64,000 nt of DNA from Plectrocnemia conspersa (lineage: Eukaryota > Arthropoda > Insecta > Trichoptera > Polycentropodidae): assembly GCA_009617715.1 (NCBI GenBank), contig VTFK01000020.1, positions 1,426,001-1,490,000 on the forward strand, written 5' to 3'. The notes under the pieces are model-generated. The model made no database searches and was not told the origin of the DNA. It saw only the letters and a program-made list of their open reading frames with translations. Of this stretch, positions 1-11,473 are shown piece after piece. Both the position numbers and the translations under genes were made by a program. The first letter of the stretch is position 1. The number at the start of each line of letters is the position of its first letter.

Positions 1-1670
1 TTGCTTGATAAACTAATATTGTTGGAGCTTTAAAAAAATTAGGGCATTCGTGAACTTCAAACGAGTCATACAAAACGTCATAAAAGCTTTTTTTTTTATA
101 TGTATTTTTTATATTCACTGGACTGAAATTTCAGCTTAGGTGTAGATTTTTTATATAGTCCTTGAATCACGTTCCTTTCACTTAGCTGATGGTGACTTTA
201 GGAGTAGTCAGCTATAATGACTAATTGACCTTTAATAATAGTATTGTCTATCTAATAGTTTTACAAAATTTTATATTTTTCTTCAGTTTGGTTTACGAGA
301 CTGACGGCAATTTAGACCAGTGCTTTTTTGCAAACGTTTTTATATATTTTTTTATTTATATTTTTGATGCTTTTTAGAGGTTTTTAAACTTTATTGCATT
401 GTTAAAACTAGATTTTTTCTTCTAATAAAATCGCATTTGTCATATTTTATTTCTATATTGTATAATCAGTCAAATATAGTAGTTATAGATTTCGCAAGTA
501 TCATAGATTCGTCGTATTTTTATCATCGTCAGATCTCGGTAAAAACCAAAACGTATCATGCATCATAGCCTTATGATGTTTTGACAGTTTTTACAATGAT
601 ATATGTATGTATATATGTGTGTGTGTGTCAAAATAATGTGTCAGTGATTTAGCAAAAAAATACTTCACCCATTTCAATGAAACTGCGTCGTAGTTATTTT
701 TTATATCTAACTGAGATATGAGAATTTATTGATTAAATTCAACAAGTGATTCTCAATTTTTATTTTTAAATAATATTCAAACCTTGGAAAGAAAAATTAC
801 ATGAACAATGTAATTAAGTATCGCAATATGATAATTACGAGTATACTTATTTATCGGACTATACAATATAAAAATTTAGCAATGTGAATAATTTTCAAAA
901 TATTTTATTTTTAATTAAACTAATACGTAAAGAATAATTTGTAAAAATAACATTGTTGTATTTCAAAAAATCAGATACATATGGATATATTATATATATA
1001 GCTTTAGGTAATGTGAACAATATTTACACAATACAGAGAGGATATTTTAGGATAATTTATGGTAAAAAAAATGAGGTTATATGGAACAAAATAATATTTG
1101 TCTTGAAAAAAAGCCCTTAACGTGTTTTTAATGAGTTAAGCTTTCTATTAATAAATTATATTATTACCAATAGAATATAATAAAATAAACTAAAAATATC
1201 ACATTAATATTTCAGCATAATCAAGTAGTTTTTTAACTTCAAATTCGGAAAATGCGGAGCTTTGCCAATTTAGACACTACATCCAAAATAAAATTGCCGT
1301 TTTTATTTCTCATAATTGAGTAAGTTGATGAAACAAAATTAAGTAAATATTAACGGTACATATCAATAGAAAAGCGCTTGTTAAATTGTAGGTATGAAAA
1401 ATATTCCGCAAAAGGCAAAAATTACTTTTTAGGTGTTACGTTAAAAACATAATTGCAATTGTCTGTGAAAATGAAGTTAATATCAGTATTACTATATTGG
1501 TAAACAAGTTTTTATAAATATAATATGGCGAAAAATCTACATTTATTGGTTAAATCCAGATGAAAAAAAGTTATATTTTTGTCCTATTACTAGGGATAGT
1601 ATAATCGTATAAGTCAGTATTCTTTGTCAGACATTCAGTTAAAGTTTAGTATTGGAAAGAGTTTAGCAGT

Positions 1671-1734
1671 CGAACTCTTTTAGAGTCAGATCCTGACAAT
1701 GATCGAACTCTTTTATAGTCAGATCCTGTCATTT
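1671..1734. repeat. 33-bp tandem duplication
   Basis: Two adjacent copies start at 1671 and 1704. Both begin CGAACTCTTTTA and continue with AGTCAGATCCTG, with a few substitutions between them. There is no coding potential. Confidence 0.75.
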
Positions 1735-1870
1735 TTGTGTCCGATATAGTGTCAAAAACATTTTTTTAAATCTTCCGTTGTAACATGACAGGCATAAGCT
1801 CAAAGCGTTACAACAGATTTCAAGTTAATAAGACGTTTATAAGCTAGATTGCTGGTAGAGGAGGAGCGTT

Positions 1871-1923
1871 TTCAAGCGCTGGCAAGAATAAGGGACGTGA
1901 TCGTAACTCTTTAGAGCACTCTA
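1871..1923 (+). repeat. Dispersed repeat family R1, copy 1
   Basis: This segment contains TTCAAGCGCTGGC followed by AAGAATAAGGGACGTGATCG and an AACTCTTTAGAG end. The same order (CAAGCGCT, then AAGAATAA, then a CGATCG core with ACTCTATAG) recurs at 5556-5622 on this strand and, inverted, at about 8200-8262 and 55508-55572. Repeat status rests on these four local copies; the family is not identified. Confidence 0.55.
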
Positions 1924-2544
1924 AAGCTGCAGGTAAAATTCGCTTAGCAACTTTAAAACGTGCTTTATTGAGTAGACGATGTTTGAGCTTTTTTAAACTC
2001 TCTCCAATAACAATGTTTGTTTCTGGTTTCTAGCATCCTTTTTTAAATTGACTATTTCAACGTGTAATAAAATGCTTTCGAATGAATAGTAGGATAATTT
2101 TTCGAAAAAATTTCGAACCTAACCGAATGAAAGTTTTTTAACTTAAAATATATGTAATGTTATATTAATTTAAAACAAATAATACCACTTCAAATATTAT
2201 TTGACAATAAATGATAATACAACATCTGTTGTTCAATATACAAATAATACAACACCTCGGTGTATTATGTATACAAAAGGTAATAAGACACTAAGGTAAC
2301 GGAAAATTCTGCCTTATACATATTTAAGTGAATTTGAGAAGACACGAATAAGAGAAAATACAATGACTTAATAATATGAACTATTTGTTATTCTATTTTT
2401 ATAGATAGTATATCTATCGAATCTGAAACGATGTTTATAGATTAGCTATAAGTTTAGAACTACCTGTGGTATATATAGGATATTAATTTTTAGAACTGAA
2501 TTGCAAAATATGATGTATTGTACGTTCATATTTTATTTCTTTAC

Positions 2545-3580
2545 CGTCTTGTCAGCTAGATCGTTCACTCGACAGTGCAAATAAACGTCGTAGCCCAGCT
2601 GGGATGTGACGTTGGTATACAGTTCGTCGTCTTCGAAAAACGGAAACGATTCATCCGGCTCCTCGGTGGACCAATTTGGATAATGTGCAATCTTCTCCGT
2701 CGTGAATTTCCACGTGGATTGCATCTCCTGCTCGAAGCGAACGCTGTGAGATCTCTCCTCGGCGCTCTGAGATGTCTGAGGCTTAACGACTTGAAAGAAA
2801 AATACATTTTATAAAAATATACATTTCATCGGCTTATCGCAATCTGCTAATACATTTTCGGGTCTTTTATCTGCGCGAGATTAAAGCGTCCTTAATTAAC
2901 AGTCGAAAAGCGTCCGAAAATATATTATATCGTGAAAGGGAGAGGGTAATGCGAATTGTGTTTTATATTGTTATTACACCAGTAATGTCTCACATTTTTG
3001 CTTTCACGGATCGTTTACTTTGCGTCATAAATAGGGGTGTTTTTTCTGGCTGAGTCGAAAGAAAGAAAGAGTAATTAGCAAATGAAAATGGAAGATATTT
3101 TTCGATGAAGATAAGCGATAATTAATTTGATATAAATAAATATTACTTTTTTTATAACACAATACAAAATAAATTATCACATATATATGTAGATCAATTC
3201 GTTGATCAGCTTAATACAATTTTTTTAGTTTAAAATACAAGCAGAAATGGACAGTAAACGGTAAAGGTCTAACGCAAATTTTAAATTAGTTCATTACTTA
3301 CAAAAACAACAAATCATCATTTATGATCTTTTCATAAAAAGTTATTAAACTTTGTTTTACCGATAATATTATTTTATCGATATGATTTATTATTAAGATA
3401 AACTAAATAAATAACTAATATTATTTTAAACTAAGATTCTTTATCGTAAACGATGTTTAATTGTAAGCATATAAATATTATTTTTAATAATAAATAAATA
3501 AAATTTAACTCACCTATAAGCGCGCAGAGATGCAACTGTGTAGCAAACACAAAAAGTACTAAAGTTCTCGAAAGACACAT
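2545..3580 (-). CDS. Dpr-family immunoglobulin protein, first two coding exons (partial)
   Basis: Exon 1 is complement 3514-3580 (ATG at 3580) and exon 2 is complement 2545-2789. They join in phase (67 + 245 nt = 104 codons) with consensus sites: donor ATAG/GTGAG, acceptor TTTCAAG, and a second donor ACG/GTAAAG. Residues 1-22 form a hydrophobic signal peptide. Residues of roughly 78-104 read LYTNVTSQLGYDVYLHCRVN and then DLADKT, which matches the start of the first Ig domain of Drosophila Dpr (defective proboscis extension response) proteins, including the first Ig cysteine. Dpr proteins are neuronal surface proteins that pair with DIP receptors to specify synaptic partners. The second cysteine, Ig2 and the membrane anchor are outside the window. 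Any 5' untranslated exons would lie to the right of 3580. An Ig-domain relative other than Dpr is the main alternative. Confidence 0.8.
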
Positions 3581-4077
3581 TTTATTTTTAATATGTTAAA
3601 TAAATAAATAATTTTTATTTATTCACGTCCATTTCACAATTCACTTTATCCTCTGTACGCACTTTATACAATATATTGTGGTGCAGGAATCTCGATCTAT
3701 CTTTGAATCCGCCATCAATCATTCTATTTAACCAACAAGCCGCTAAATAAATATTAGGTTTGACGGGCAGTAGAAATATTATCAATATTATTATAAAGGG
3801 TGATAGATTTGGTTCCATGTAACCAGTCCTGATATTCATGAGATTGGATTATTGAAGAAAAAATATAATTTTCATATATTTTTATAGCTAATCGTAAAAT
3901 GAAAGTATACATTATTTTTAATAAATAATATCATCCCACAGATAATTTTTATTATATAATTATAATCTAAAATCGTAGTTAAAAAAATAAAAATGTAATA
4001 AAACATTTAAAATAAATTTATAAAACTTATAATGTAATAAATCAGGTGCTCCTGAACTATCCATAATTTTTTAAACT

Positions 4078-4215
4078 TTTTCACTACGCGGCTTAGATTA
4101 TAATTGTAATTTACTAGGATAAATAAAATAAAATTCTATATGTAGGTGCTCACTGCTACTTTCACCGAATCTAGGCTTTCCAAAGCTATTTCACACAATA
4201 GTTTCGGAAAGCCTA
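4078..4215 (+). repeat. Dispersed repeat family R2, copy 1, with terminal hairpin
   Basis: It starts TTTTTCACTACGCGGCTTAG and shares its order of blocks with 6645-6775: the CACTAC-CGGCTTAG start, ACTA-GATAAATAAAATA, a GGTGCTCA or ATGCTCA block, then CGAATCTAGGCTTTC. At 4173-4214 an inverted repeat (AGGCTTTCC...GGAAAGCCT with extended pairing AAAGCTATT/AATAGTTT) could form a hairpin. It is probably a short non-autonomous element; the superfamily is unknown. Confidence 0.6.
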
Positions 4216-5555
4216 CTCATACGATAATAATTAGGGACTACAATAATATCAAGATTTTTAATACCGAAAGTATACGGTCAATACTGGTTTTAAAATTATT
4301 AACATTATTATATTTTTTATTAATTGGTAATAAAAAAAACCGAAAAAATATTGTCCAATCAATCAATGACGAAATAAATGTTTTATTGCTAAGTTTATGC
4401 TGTAATATATTGTTGAATGTTGATATATGCTTACGAAATTTGCAAAAAAATCCAACGATTCTTGAGTCGAAATATTTTTTTTTAATGTATTGAATGAAGA
4501 TGTAGTAACTATTGTAGTATTTATATTTTTTTTTGAAAATATAATAAACAAGCAAGTAAAATTTTAATTTAAATTGCTGGCTTTGATGCATATTTTGAGC
4601 TTCAAACAATAAGAAGCTTTTAGGCAATCCTCTTGACATTCAGGTACTTATAAAAATACTTTATATGCTGATCCTTTATGATGTTATCTATGAGTAATAA
4701 TAAAAATCAATAAAACAATTGTATACTTATGCTATTTATGTATTTACTTTTATTCATTAATTATATTGTCGGAAAAAATATTTTTGAAAATACTGGCGCC
4801 AAATTTTTCTTCTTTTGGATCATAGTCTTTGATAGAGCGCTTCTGGATGCTTCCTAATTTTTAATATTAAAGGCCAGAGCACCACTCTCCAATTTATCTT
4901 AATGATATATATTCCTATATTACTCATTATTTTTGTCAATTATGATTTTCAGATTGGAGTGCGTAGAAAATTGTAAATTTGTTTAAAATGTGACATTTTT
5001 TTTTCTAAAATTATTTATATATTTATTGCTCATTTCATATTTATTTTGTAAAATCTTAATAATTTATATTTTCGTAAGATATATCTCTCTTATACTTATA
5101 TAATTCTACTCATGTTAAAAGTAACATCAATTGAATTTCACTTTAGAATACGTAAATACTGCGTAATCAATTTTTACATCGTCGATAACACTACTTATAT
5201 TATTCCTTACAATAAGCATTATTTTATTCTCTGTTTCTGCTTTCAAACAATATTGGAATCGTCGTTTTTGTAATACCGTAAGTACCAATTGTCGATTTTT
5301 GCCCCAATTCCGATATTACCGGTATTTTAATTTCTAATTGTAATACATATGATGTACCGTCGTCGATTGTCGTATCATACAGTATGAAATATTATTATTA
5401 ATTTATCAAAAATATATACTAAAATATTGTATAAAATCCTCGATTATATTAAATAATTTATTTTTTTATTATAAATCTTATTATTGTGACTAATGCGTCA
5501 TGATGGCCATTAAACAAATAATAAACATTTAAATAAAAATTGGTTTTATTGGACA

Positions 5556-5622
5556 TTACGTTCTCAAGCGCTGACGTCCTGGTGCGACAAGTAAGAATAA
5601 AGAACGCGATCGCGACTCTATA
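5556..5622 (+). repeat. Dispersed repeat family R1, copy 2
   Basis: It contains TTCTCAAGCGCTGACGTCC, then AAGTAAGAATAAAGAACGCG and the ATCGCGACTCTATAG end. This is the best-preserved plus-strand copy and matches the inverted copy at 55508-55572 closely. Confidence 0.6.
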
Positions 5623-5631
5623 GCAGTGTTT

Positions 5632-5720
5632 CTCAAACTGCTTAGTTGTAATTCGTAAATCGAAATGGGTCGGGGAAAATTATTTGTGAGTTAGCTGCAA
5701 AATCTTTTTCGGGTTTGTGA
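5632..5720 (+). repeat. hAT-like transposon end fragment
   Basis: The segment begins with CAGTGTTTCTCAAACTG, the kind of terminal inverted repeat found on many hAT elements (compare Charlie-type ends), followed by a GGGTCGGGG motif. I see no matching opposite end and no clear 8-bp target duplication, so it is treated as a truncated relic. Confidence 0.4.
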
Positions 5721-6644
5721 TTTGATAATTATAATTGTTTTATTATGATTCACAATTTTTTTTAAATTGAGAATTTCTTCTTTTATTTTTTGCCAGAATA
5801 CAATGGCTACCGAATATAAAACCGAAAGTGAATTTAGGATTCGGCATCATCAACTACAAACAGTTTATATTCGAGCGGCACATCGGATACTATTATCCAA
5901 TTACCCCTGGACACACATTGGCCCGAAATGAGAAAAACGCCACCGTTATCAAAACCACCCCCAAGATTTATGTTTTCTGGAGAACCAGAAATTAAATTCA
6001 AATTTTCCAAATAATATGTATTTTGACAATGAAATAATTGTGTATGTACGTCTGCATAGAAACAAATACACATGCTGATTCAAAAAATGCCTCATTGTCA
6101 ACCCAACCTTCTACTTCATGTTTTTAATCCAGAGTTAAGTGTATTTTTAGCTTTGCAAATTTTACTAAGCATAAATTAAAATCTCAAAAAAAATTCTTGG
6201 TCAACCAGATCATTTTTACATACCCCTTACTTTGAAAAAATTGTGTCGAGATTAAGATTTAAAAAAATAAACAATTTTTTATTTTTCAAACAAAAGTAAG
6301 TACGATCTCAAGAATCATCCAAACCTTATATTAAAAAATACATTTATTAATACGCATTAATAAAATAAATTCAGCTAAAACTTTTTTTTAACAAAATTTA
6401 AAATAAAGTGGCATTTTTTTAACATGTTTATTGTTAATTATTTATAATATTTAAATCTGTATTTTCACACAAAATAATATAATAATTAAAAATAATAAAA
6501 AAAATCTTTTTACAAAACTTTTTATTATTTAAAAAAAAAATAGCTCACATATTGATAACGGCGACTTAAAGCGTAAGACTCGAAAAAAGCTGAATAAGTT
6601 GTTCAAAAAATAAACATTAAATAAACAAATAAAATAATAATAAT

Positions 6645-6775
6645 TTTCACTACACGGCTTAGTATGTCATTGTACTAAGATAAATAAAATACTATGTACA
6701 TGAAAATGCTCATTATTTCTCTAACTGAATCTAGTAGGCCTTTCGAAACTTTTTCGCGCTATGAGCTCAGGCGAT
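6645..6775 (+). repeat. Dispersed repeat family R2, copy 2
   Basis: It starts TTTTCACTACACGGCTTAGT and follows the copy at 4078-4215 through GATAAATAAAATA, an ATGCTCA block and a GAATCTAGTAGGCCTTTCG end. It is diverged, and the hairpin found in copy 1 is largely lost. Confidence 0.55.
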
Positions 6776-8199
6776 TTTAATACATATGAAAATAATTAAT
6801 AAATTATTAGACATTTGTCTCTAACACTATTAAAACATAAATGGTAAAGTTTTATGTAACTAATAAAAATCAGTTGTTTATCTCTCGCATCTTTGCAAGG
6901 TTATGAAATTAACTGCGTACATAGGGAGTAATATCTGATATTTTTTACCATAATCTGTTGATTTAAAAATACATCGAATTTAACTTCGCAATCGACCGGT
7001 TAAAACAGATACAAAGATAAGATTAGTTTTAAGTGGTTTAGTCATAATATTTTCATCATAATCCAATACTATCAATTATTGCTGTATTCTCGACACGTCA
7101 TCCAAAAATACATAAATTTTGCTCAAAAGGGCCGCTATGTCCACACCCTTGAACCTTTCAGTGTCAAGTCGCATCCGAAGAAGAACGATGGTTTATTTCC
7201 TGTATCTAACAACCCAGATACACAATTTGCTTACAATCAAGTGGCGAAATATCACCAAAATGATGAGGGTTCAAACACTGAGTCGGCGAAACTGTTGTAG
7301 CAATATATTACGCGCCCTAATGCGGTTCGACCCCCCAAACCATCGGACCTTAAACTATTCCAAGGTTTAAACAACGCTCAGTCGGAAATTAGTGAAAATT
7401 TTTCCCCAGAATGCTTCGTGACCGTGTCGATAATTTTGTGGGTTGTCACGGCGGGCATTATTATTATTAACCCAACAAATATTAAAGTGCCGGTTAGGTT
7501 ATTCGAAGGGCCGGACAAAAGATTAGGGCCACGATCGAATTCCTGCGCGAAAATTCGCTAGCAAAATATTGTTATTTATCGTGTGCATCTTGCGCCGTGA
7601 AATATATTCGTATATATACACACATATACATACGTACGCTCAAGGAGTGTTTAATGTGTGTTGTTGTTTGCCAAGATTACACTAAGACCTAAAAGTTTTG
7701 AACTTTGAGGTAGGCGTAGGTCTTGGATTTATTTGTGACCTCAAAGACTCGTTAATGTAGAAACAAAAATTAATTTTAATATTAATATTATGTAGTACGC
7801 GTATGGTTTACAAAGGCGGCGCACAATGGGCGTCAAATTAAATATAATATAAAAGTCTTAATGATAATAATCATAATTAATAATATTTTAAAAGCATAAA
7901 AGCCTGCGTCTATTTTTTTGTAATAAATATCCCTGCCGTAGAAAATACATAAATTCACTTTACGTAGACTTGGGGTCAATCATAAGTAATGCTTTATACA
8001 AACGATTTATATTGTACGCTATTCCCAAGCGAAGTACTTCTTGTTAGAGAGGATATGAAAAAAATTCTCCGGTATCTTTAGAATAGATACTATATATATT
8101 TATATCCTAGTGTATTTTTGCTATGAGTGTTTTATTCAATTCATTGATTTTTGGCTTTACATCTATTCAATAATGGATTTTCAGCTGGAGCTTTATCGT

Positions 8200-8262
8200 G
8201 TCCTAGAAAGTCGCGATCGCTACCCTTATTCTTAACCGTTGCGGCCATACCGTCAACGCTTG
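8200..8262 (-). repeat. Dispersed repeat family R1, copy 3 (inverted)
   Basis: Read on the minus strand it gives CAAGCGTTGACGGTATGG, then AAGAATAAGGGTAGCGATCG and CGACTTTCTAG. Order and spacing match the other members of the family. Confidence 0.5.
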
Positions 8263-11200
8263 TCTGTAAATAAATATGAGCGTGTTTGAATGATGTATTG
8301 TATGTATGTGAATTAAATGTTGATTTTTTTATATAATGCCCATAATAATGCGTTGGGAAAACATATCTAGTAATAATGGTCAGATTTGTAATAAAAAAAA
8401 AATAAAATATCAGTTGTACAGAGTTTTGCGTTTATTTATTATATTATTGAGGCTACACTTTTCTTGATTAGTCACTGATTATCTCAAATTATAAGTCACA
8501 CTCTTTGTTGGTTTTGGTGACTATATGACACTCAATGAAATCTAAACATTGAAGCAAAAGTGCTGCTCGTTTGCGTACGAATTTATTACGAATCTTTTGG
8601 TTTTAATTCAATAAATCACCACCGACCCATTACCTCAATCAATTGGAGCAGATGGGACGTAAAAACGATTTGCACCGCAATTCCATCAATAAAAAAATCA
8701 CTACTAAGCAAATAAACTGTTTAGATTATGATCTTTCACAGCGACTTCGAACAATGTGTTTTTGTTGGTTTCAGATATAAGTGTTTATTATTTTGCTGAT
8801 TTTTTAAATGTTCGTTTAGGATTTCTCTGCTATTTAAATGTTGTTTTTGTTGCAATGCAATTAAATTATAATATTACTACAAAAAATATACTGAAACCAG
8901 TATTATTCATTAATAGTTTCTAATAAGCTGGCAATCCTTAAAGGATCTAAATAAGGTCACCACTGTCAGTCCGTTTAATTTAAGTACGAAATTTCATTAA
9001 GTACGTATCGTAAAATTCTGCTTTTTTTTTCGGCAGTAAAATCTTGCTTGGTGTCAGTCTGGCGCAACATAAGAATGGTGAATGTTATTTGGATAATTTC
9101 CTTAAAGTAATACCCAACCTGGTAATAAATTTGCGCCGTACTTACGCTCGTGCTTTATATTACGTTCGTTATATTGTGTATAAGTCGTATTGTTCACGAT
9201 CATCCTATAATATTACTTTTTTACGCGAAACGTATCAATACGTTCATAATATAATATCTAAGCTAAATCGAGTTAACAATATAATACGATGTCGTAGCCA
9301 ATTTTTTATAGAAAAAGCTCCGTTGCCAAATTCAAGGCTTTGGATTTGAACCCACAGCTTATTTTTCTATAGACAAGTGATGTACATACATAAATAGCTA
9401 GAATGTATGTCTTGATATTATAATTGAAAGTTTGATAATCTCAGATTTAATTTTAATAATATTAAGAATAGATTTGAAAAGGGCATTGATATTAAAAATT
9501 TAAATATACATATAAAAAAACGTTGCTCACAATTAACTAGAACGTACTTTTAAACCACTAGAGAGATTAAGCATCAACATGGATTTTGACGTACTTATTT
9601 ATACTGTCAATAATATTTTTATAATCTCTTAAAAGAAGATAAAATATAATGTAATATATAATACACCGAAAAAAGATATTTGTAAAGTAAAAAATAAAAA
9701 TGTTAAAAATCACTTAGATTGTAGGAAGATTTTTGATAAAGCAAATCATTTTTCGTAAACATTAAATTATTGATCGATGTTTGTTGAATTATGAATATAA
9801 TATTACAAAACATGCTCTAGGTTGCAATACTGATAAAATCTTACATCCTTAAAAATTAAGATATTGATTTTTCCACTCCCACTATAAATGTTTTTTTTTC
9901 ACTATTTTTTTAAATGATATAAGCTATAAACCGAACATTGCAATTAGTAAAAACATATGTTTATATTAAGTTATTAAGATTAAAAGTAAATAAATAAGTA
10001 GGTAAATAACTTGATTAAATAATATGCGCTGGACTAAATCTATGAAACGTGATTTTAGTAATTTATTATTTATTAAATAAAACGGTGATTTTAGGATTGA
10101 GCACACCTGAATAAATTTCAAAATAAGATAATTCGCTATCGACAAATAAATCATATATGTCATGTCTTAAGATTACGCCAAATAGTAAATTAATCTTACA
10201 ATTTTTATTTATTTATATTATATATTTGTTATATAATCATGTTATATAATAAAATAAATAAAACGCAGTTAAAGATATATAATAACATAAAAAATATTAA
10301 TTTAGATAATAAAAAAAATGTAAAAGCAATTAGATTACACGTCAGCTTCAAATGTAGGCTCAGTGTAATATAGAACTGTCAGGCTCGTAATTATTTTATT
10401 CTTAAAAATTCATAATGTTTCTCTCAAAGAAAATAACGTCGTATATAAATAAAATATGATAATATATCTGAAAGAGTATACACATTACATAACTTTTATA
10501 ATGTTCAAGATGTAATACATTATACGAAACACGTAGTTTTGCGGTGTATCGTCAGAGAGTTTGTAGCTGAAGAGAGATTTTCACTAATAATATATGGCAA
10601 GAGACGAAATCTTCTCGTTAAATGTAAATTTATAAAAAAATGTAGAATATTCAGCTTCGTACTTTTCTATTCCTTTTTCTTATATAATAAGAATATCAAA
10701 ATTTACGAATTTTCTTCAAAATATGTATATTGCGTATATTTTAATTTATCAGAGTGTTTTCACGTACTAAACATTTGAGAAACTCTACAGTTCCAATTTT
10801 CTCGTTTCCGTCTGTCTGACGAATGTCAGCAATACGTCAAGCTTCACAGAGGGTTTTAACCTGTGACCTAACCATAAATTTAGAAGATGTACGCGAGGGT
10901 ATGGATATAACGAGCGCTGATTACTGTTGACCGTACATGTACCAGTTTTTATCCATGAAAACTTAAAAAGTTCTATCAACTATCCGTTGAAAAATAGAAC
11001 TAGTATTTTACTTGTATTTAATGAATCAGTTGTAAAATTTATGAGCAAATTCTGCTACATTTATTAAAATACTGCACAACAAAACTTCATAATTTTATAA
11101 TTGTTTTTGCAAACATAAGTTATTTATAACTGACATTTTAGATAATTTTTTAAGGAATATTATGTATGAATCACGTTATTGTGTAATAATTTTTAATCGC

Positions 11201-11473
11201 AAAAGATTAATGCTATATCGATTTTACCTGTGCTTTTATGCTCCAGTAAGAAAGAAAGATTAATTGTTCATTTTTGTTTTAGATATTGCTGAAATATGTG
11301 TGTTCATTATACTTGTATTTAACCTATAATTAATAGTGACTTTTATATCGCATTTAATTTATTAAATACTTTTTTATGTTTCAAGAAAAATATGGTTAGT
11401 GATCATAAATCAAAACATGTCGAATGTCCCATATATAATATATATTTGAAAAAGTATCTAAATTCTATAGATT

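Larger units (their letters stand above)
1..2544. other. Non-coding AT-rich DNA, probably intron of the Dpr-like gene
   Basis: I see no convincing coding exon here. The stretch lies downstream of the last visible exon of the minus-strand Dpr-like gene, and that exon ends in a splice donor, so this is most likely its next intron. It holds a short TG repeat near 602-628, a 33-bp tandem duplication at 1671-1734 and one copy of a dispersed repeat at about 1871-1923. I found no exon that continues the immunoglobulin fold, which should start with a V-S-W-type C strand, so the gene must continue past the left edge. Confidence 0.5.
3581..11473. other. Long non-coding region with dispersed repeats
   Basis: This is mostly AT-rich DNA between the Dpr-like gene and the retrotransposon at 11.47 kb. 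It holds two related repeats at 4078-4215 and 6645-6775, a hAT-like end at about 5632, and two copies of repeat family R1. A GC-richer patch at about 7080-7560 has two overlapping short reading frames (73 and 83 codons) that resemble nothing I know. Another open stretch at about 5835-6013 (plus) and 5834-6073 (minus) is also unassigned. Dpr genes often have distant 5' exons and regulatory DNA, which could lie here, but I cannot place them. Confidence 0.4.

Noticed and set aside
4146..4639. Overlapping frames of 115 and 133 codons on both strands
   Set aside because: Composition is that of AT-rich noise (many N, I, K, Y, F), they overlap repeat R2, and no domain is visible.
7079..7370. Two overlapping frames in a GC-richer patch
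   Set aside because: No start context, domain or splice logic; neither frame is convincing.
9044..9349. 101-codon frame
   Set aside because: No recognisable family; it lies in repeat-like AT-rich DNA and has no splice support.
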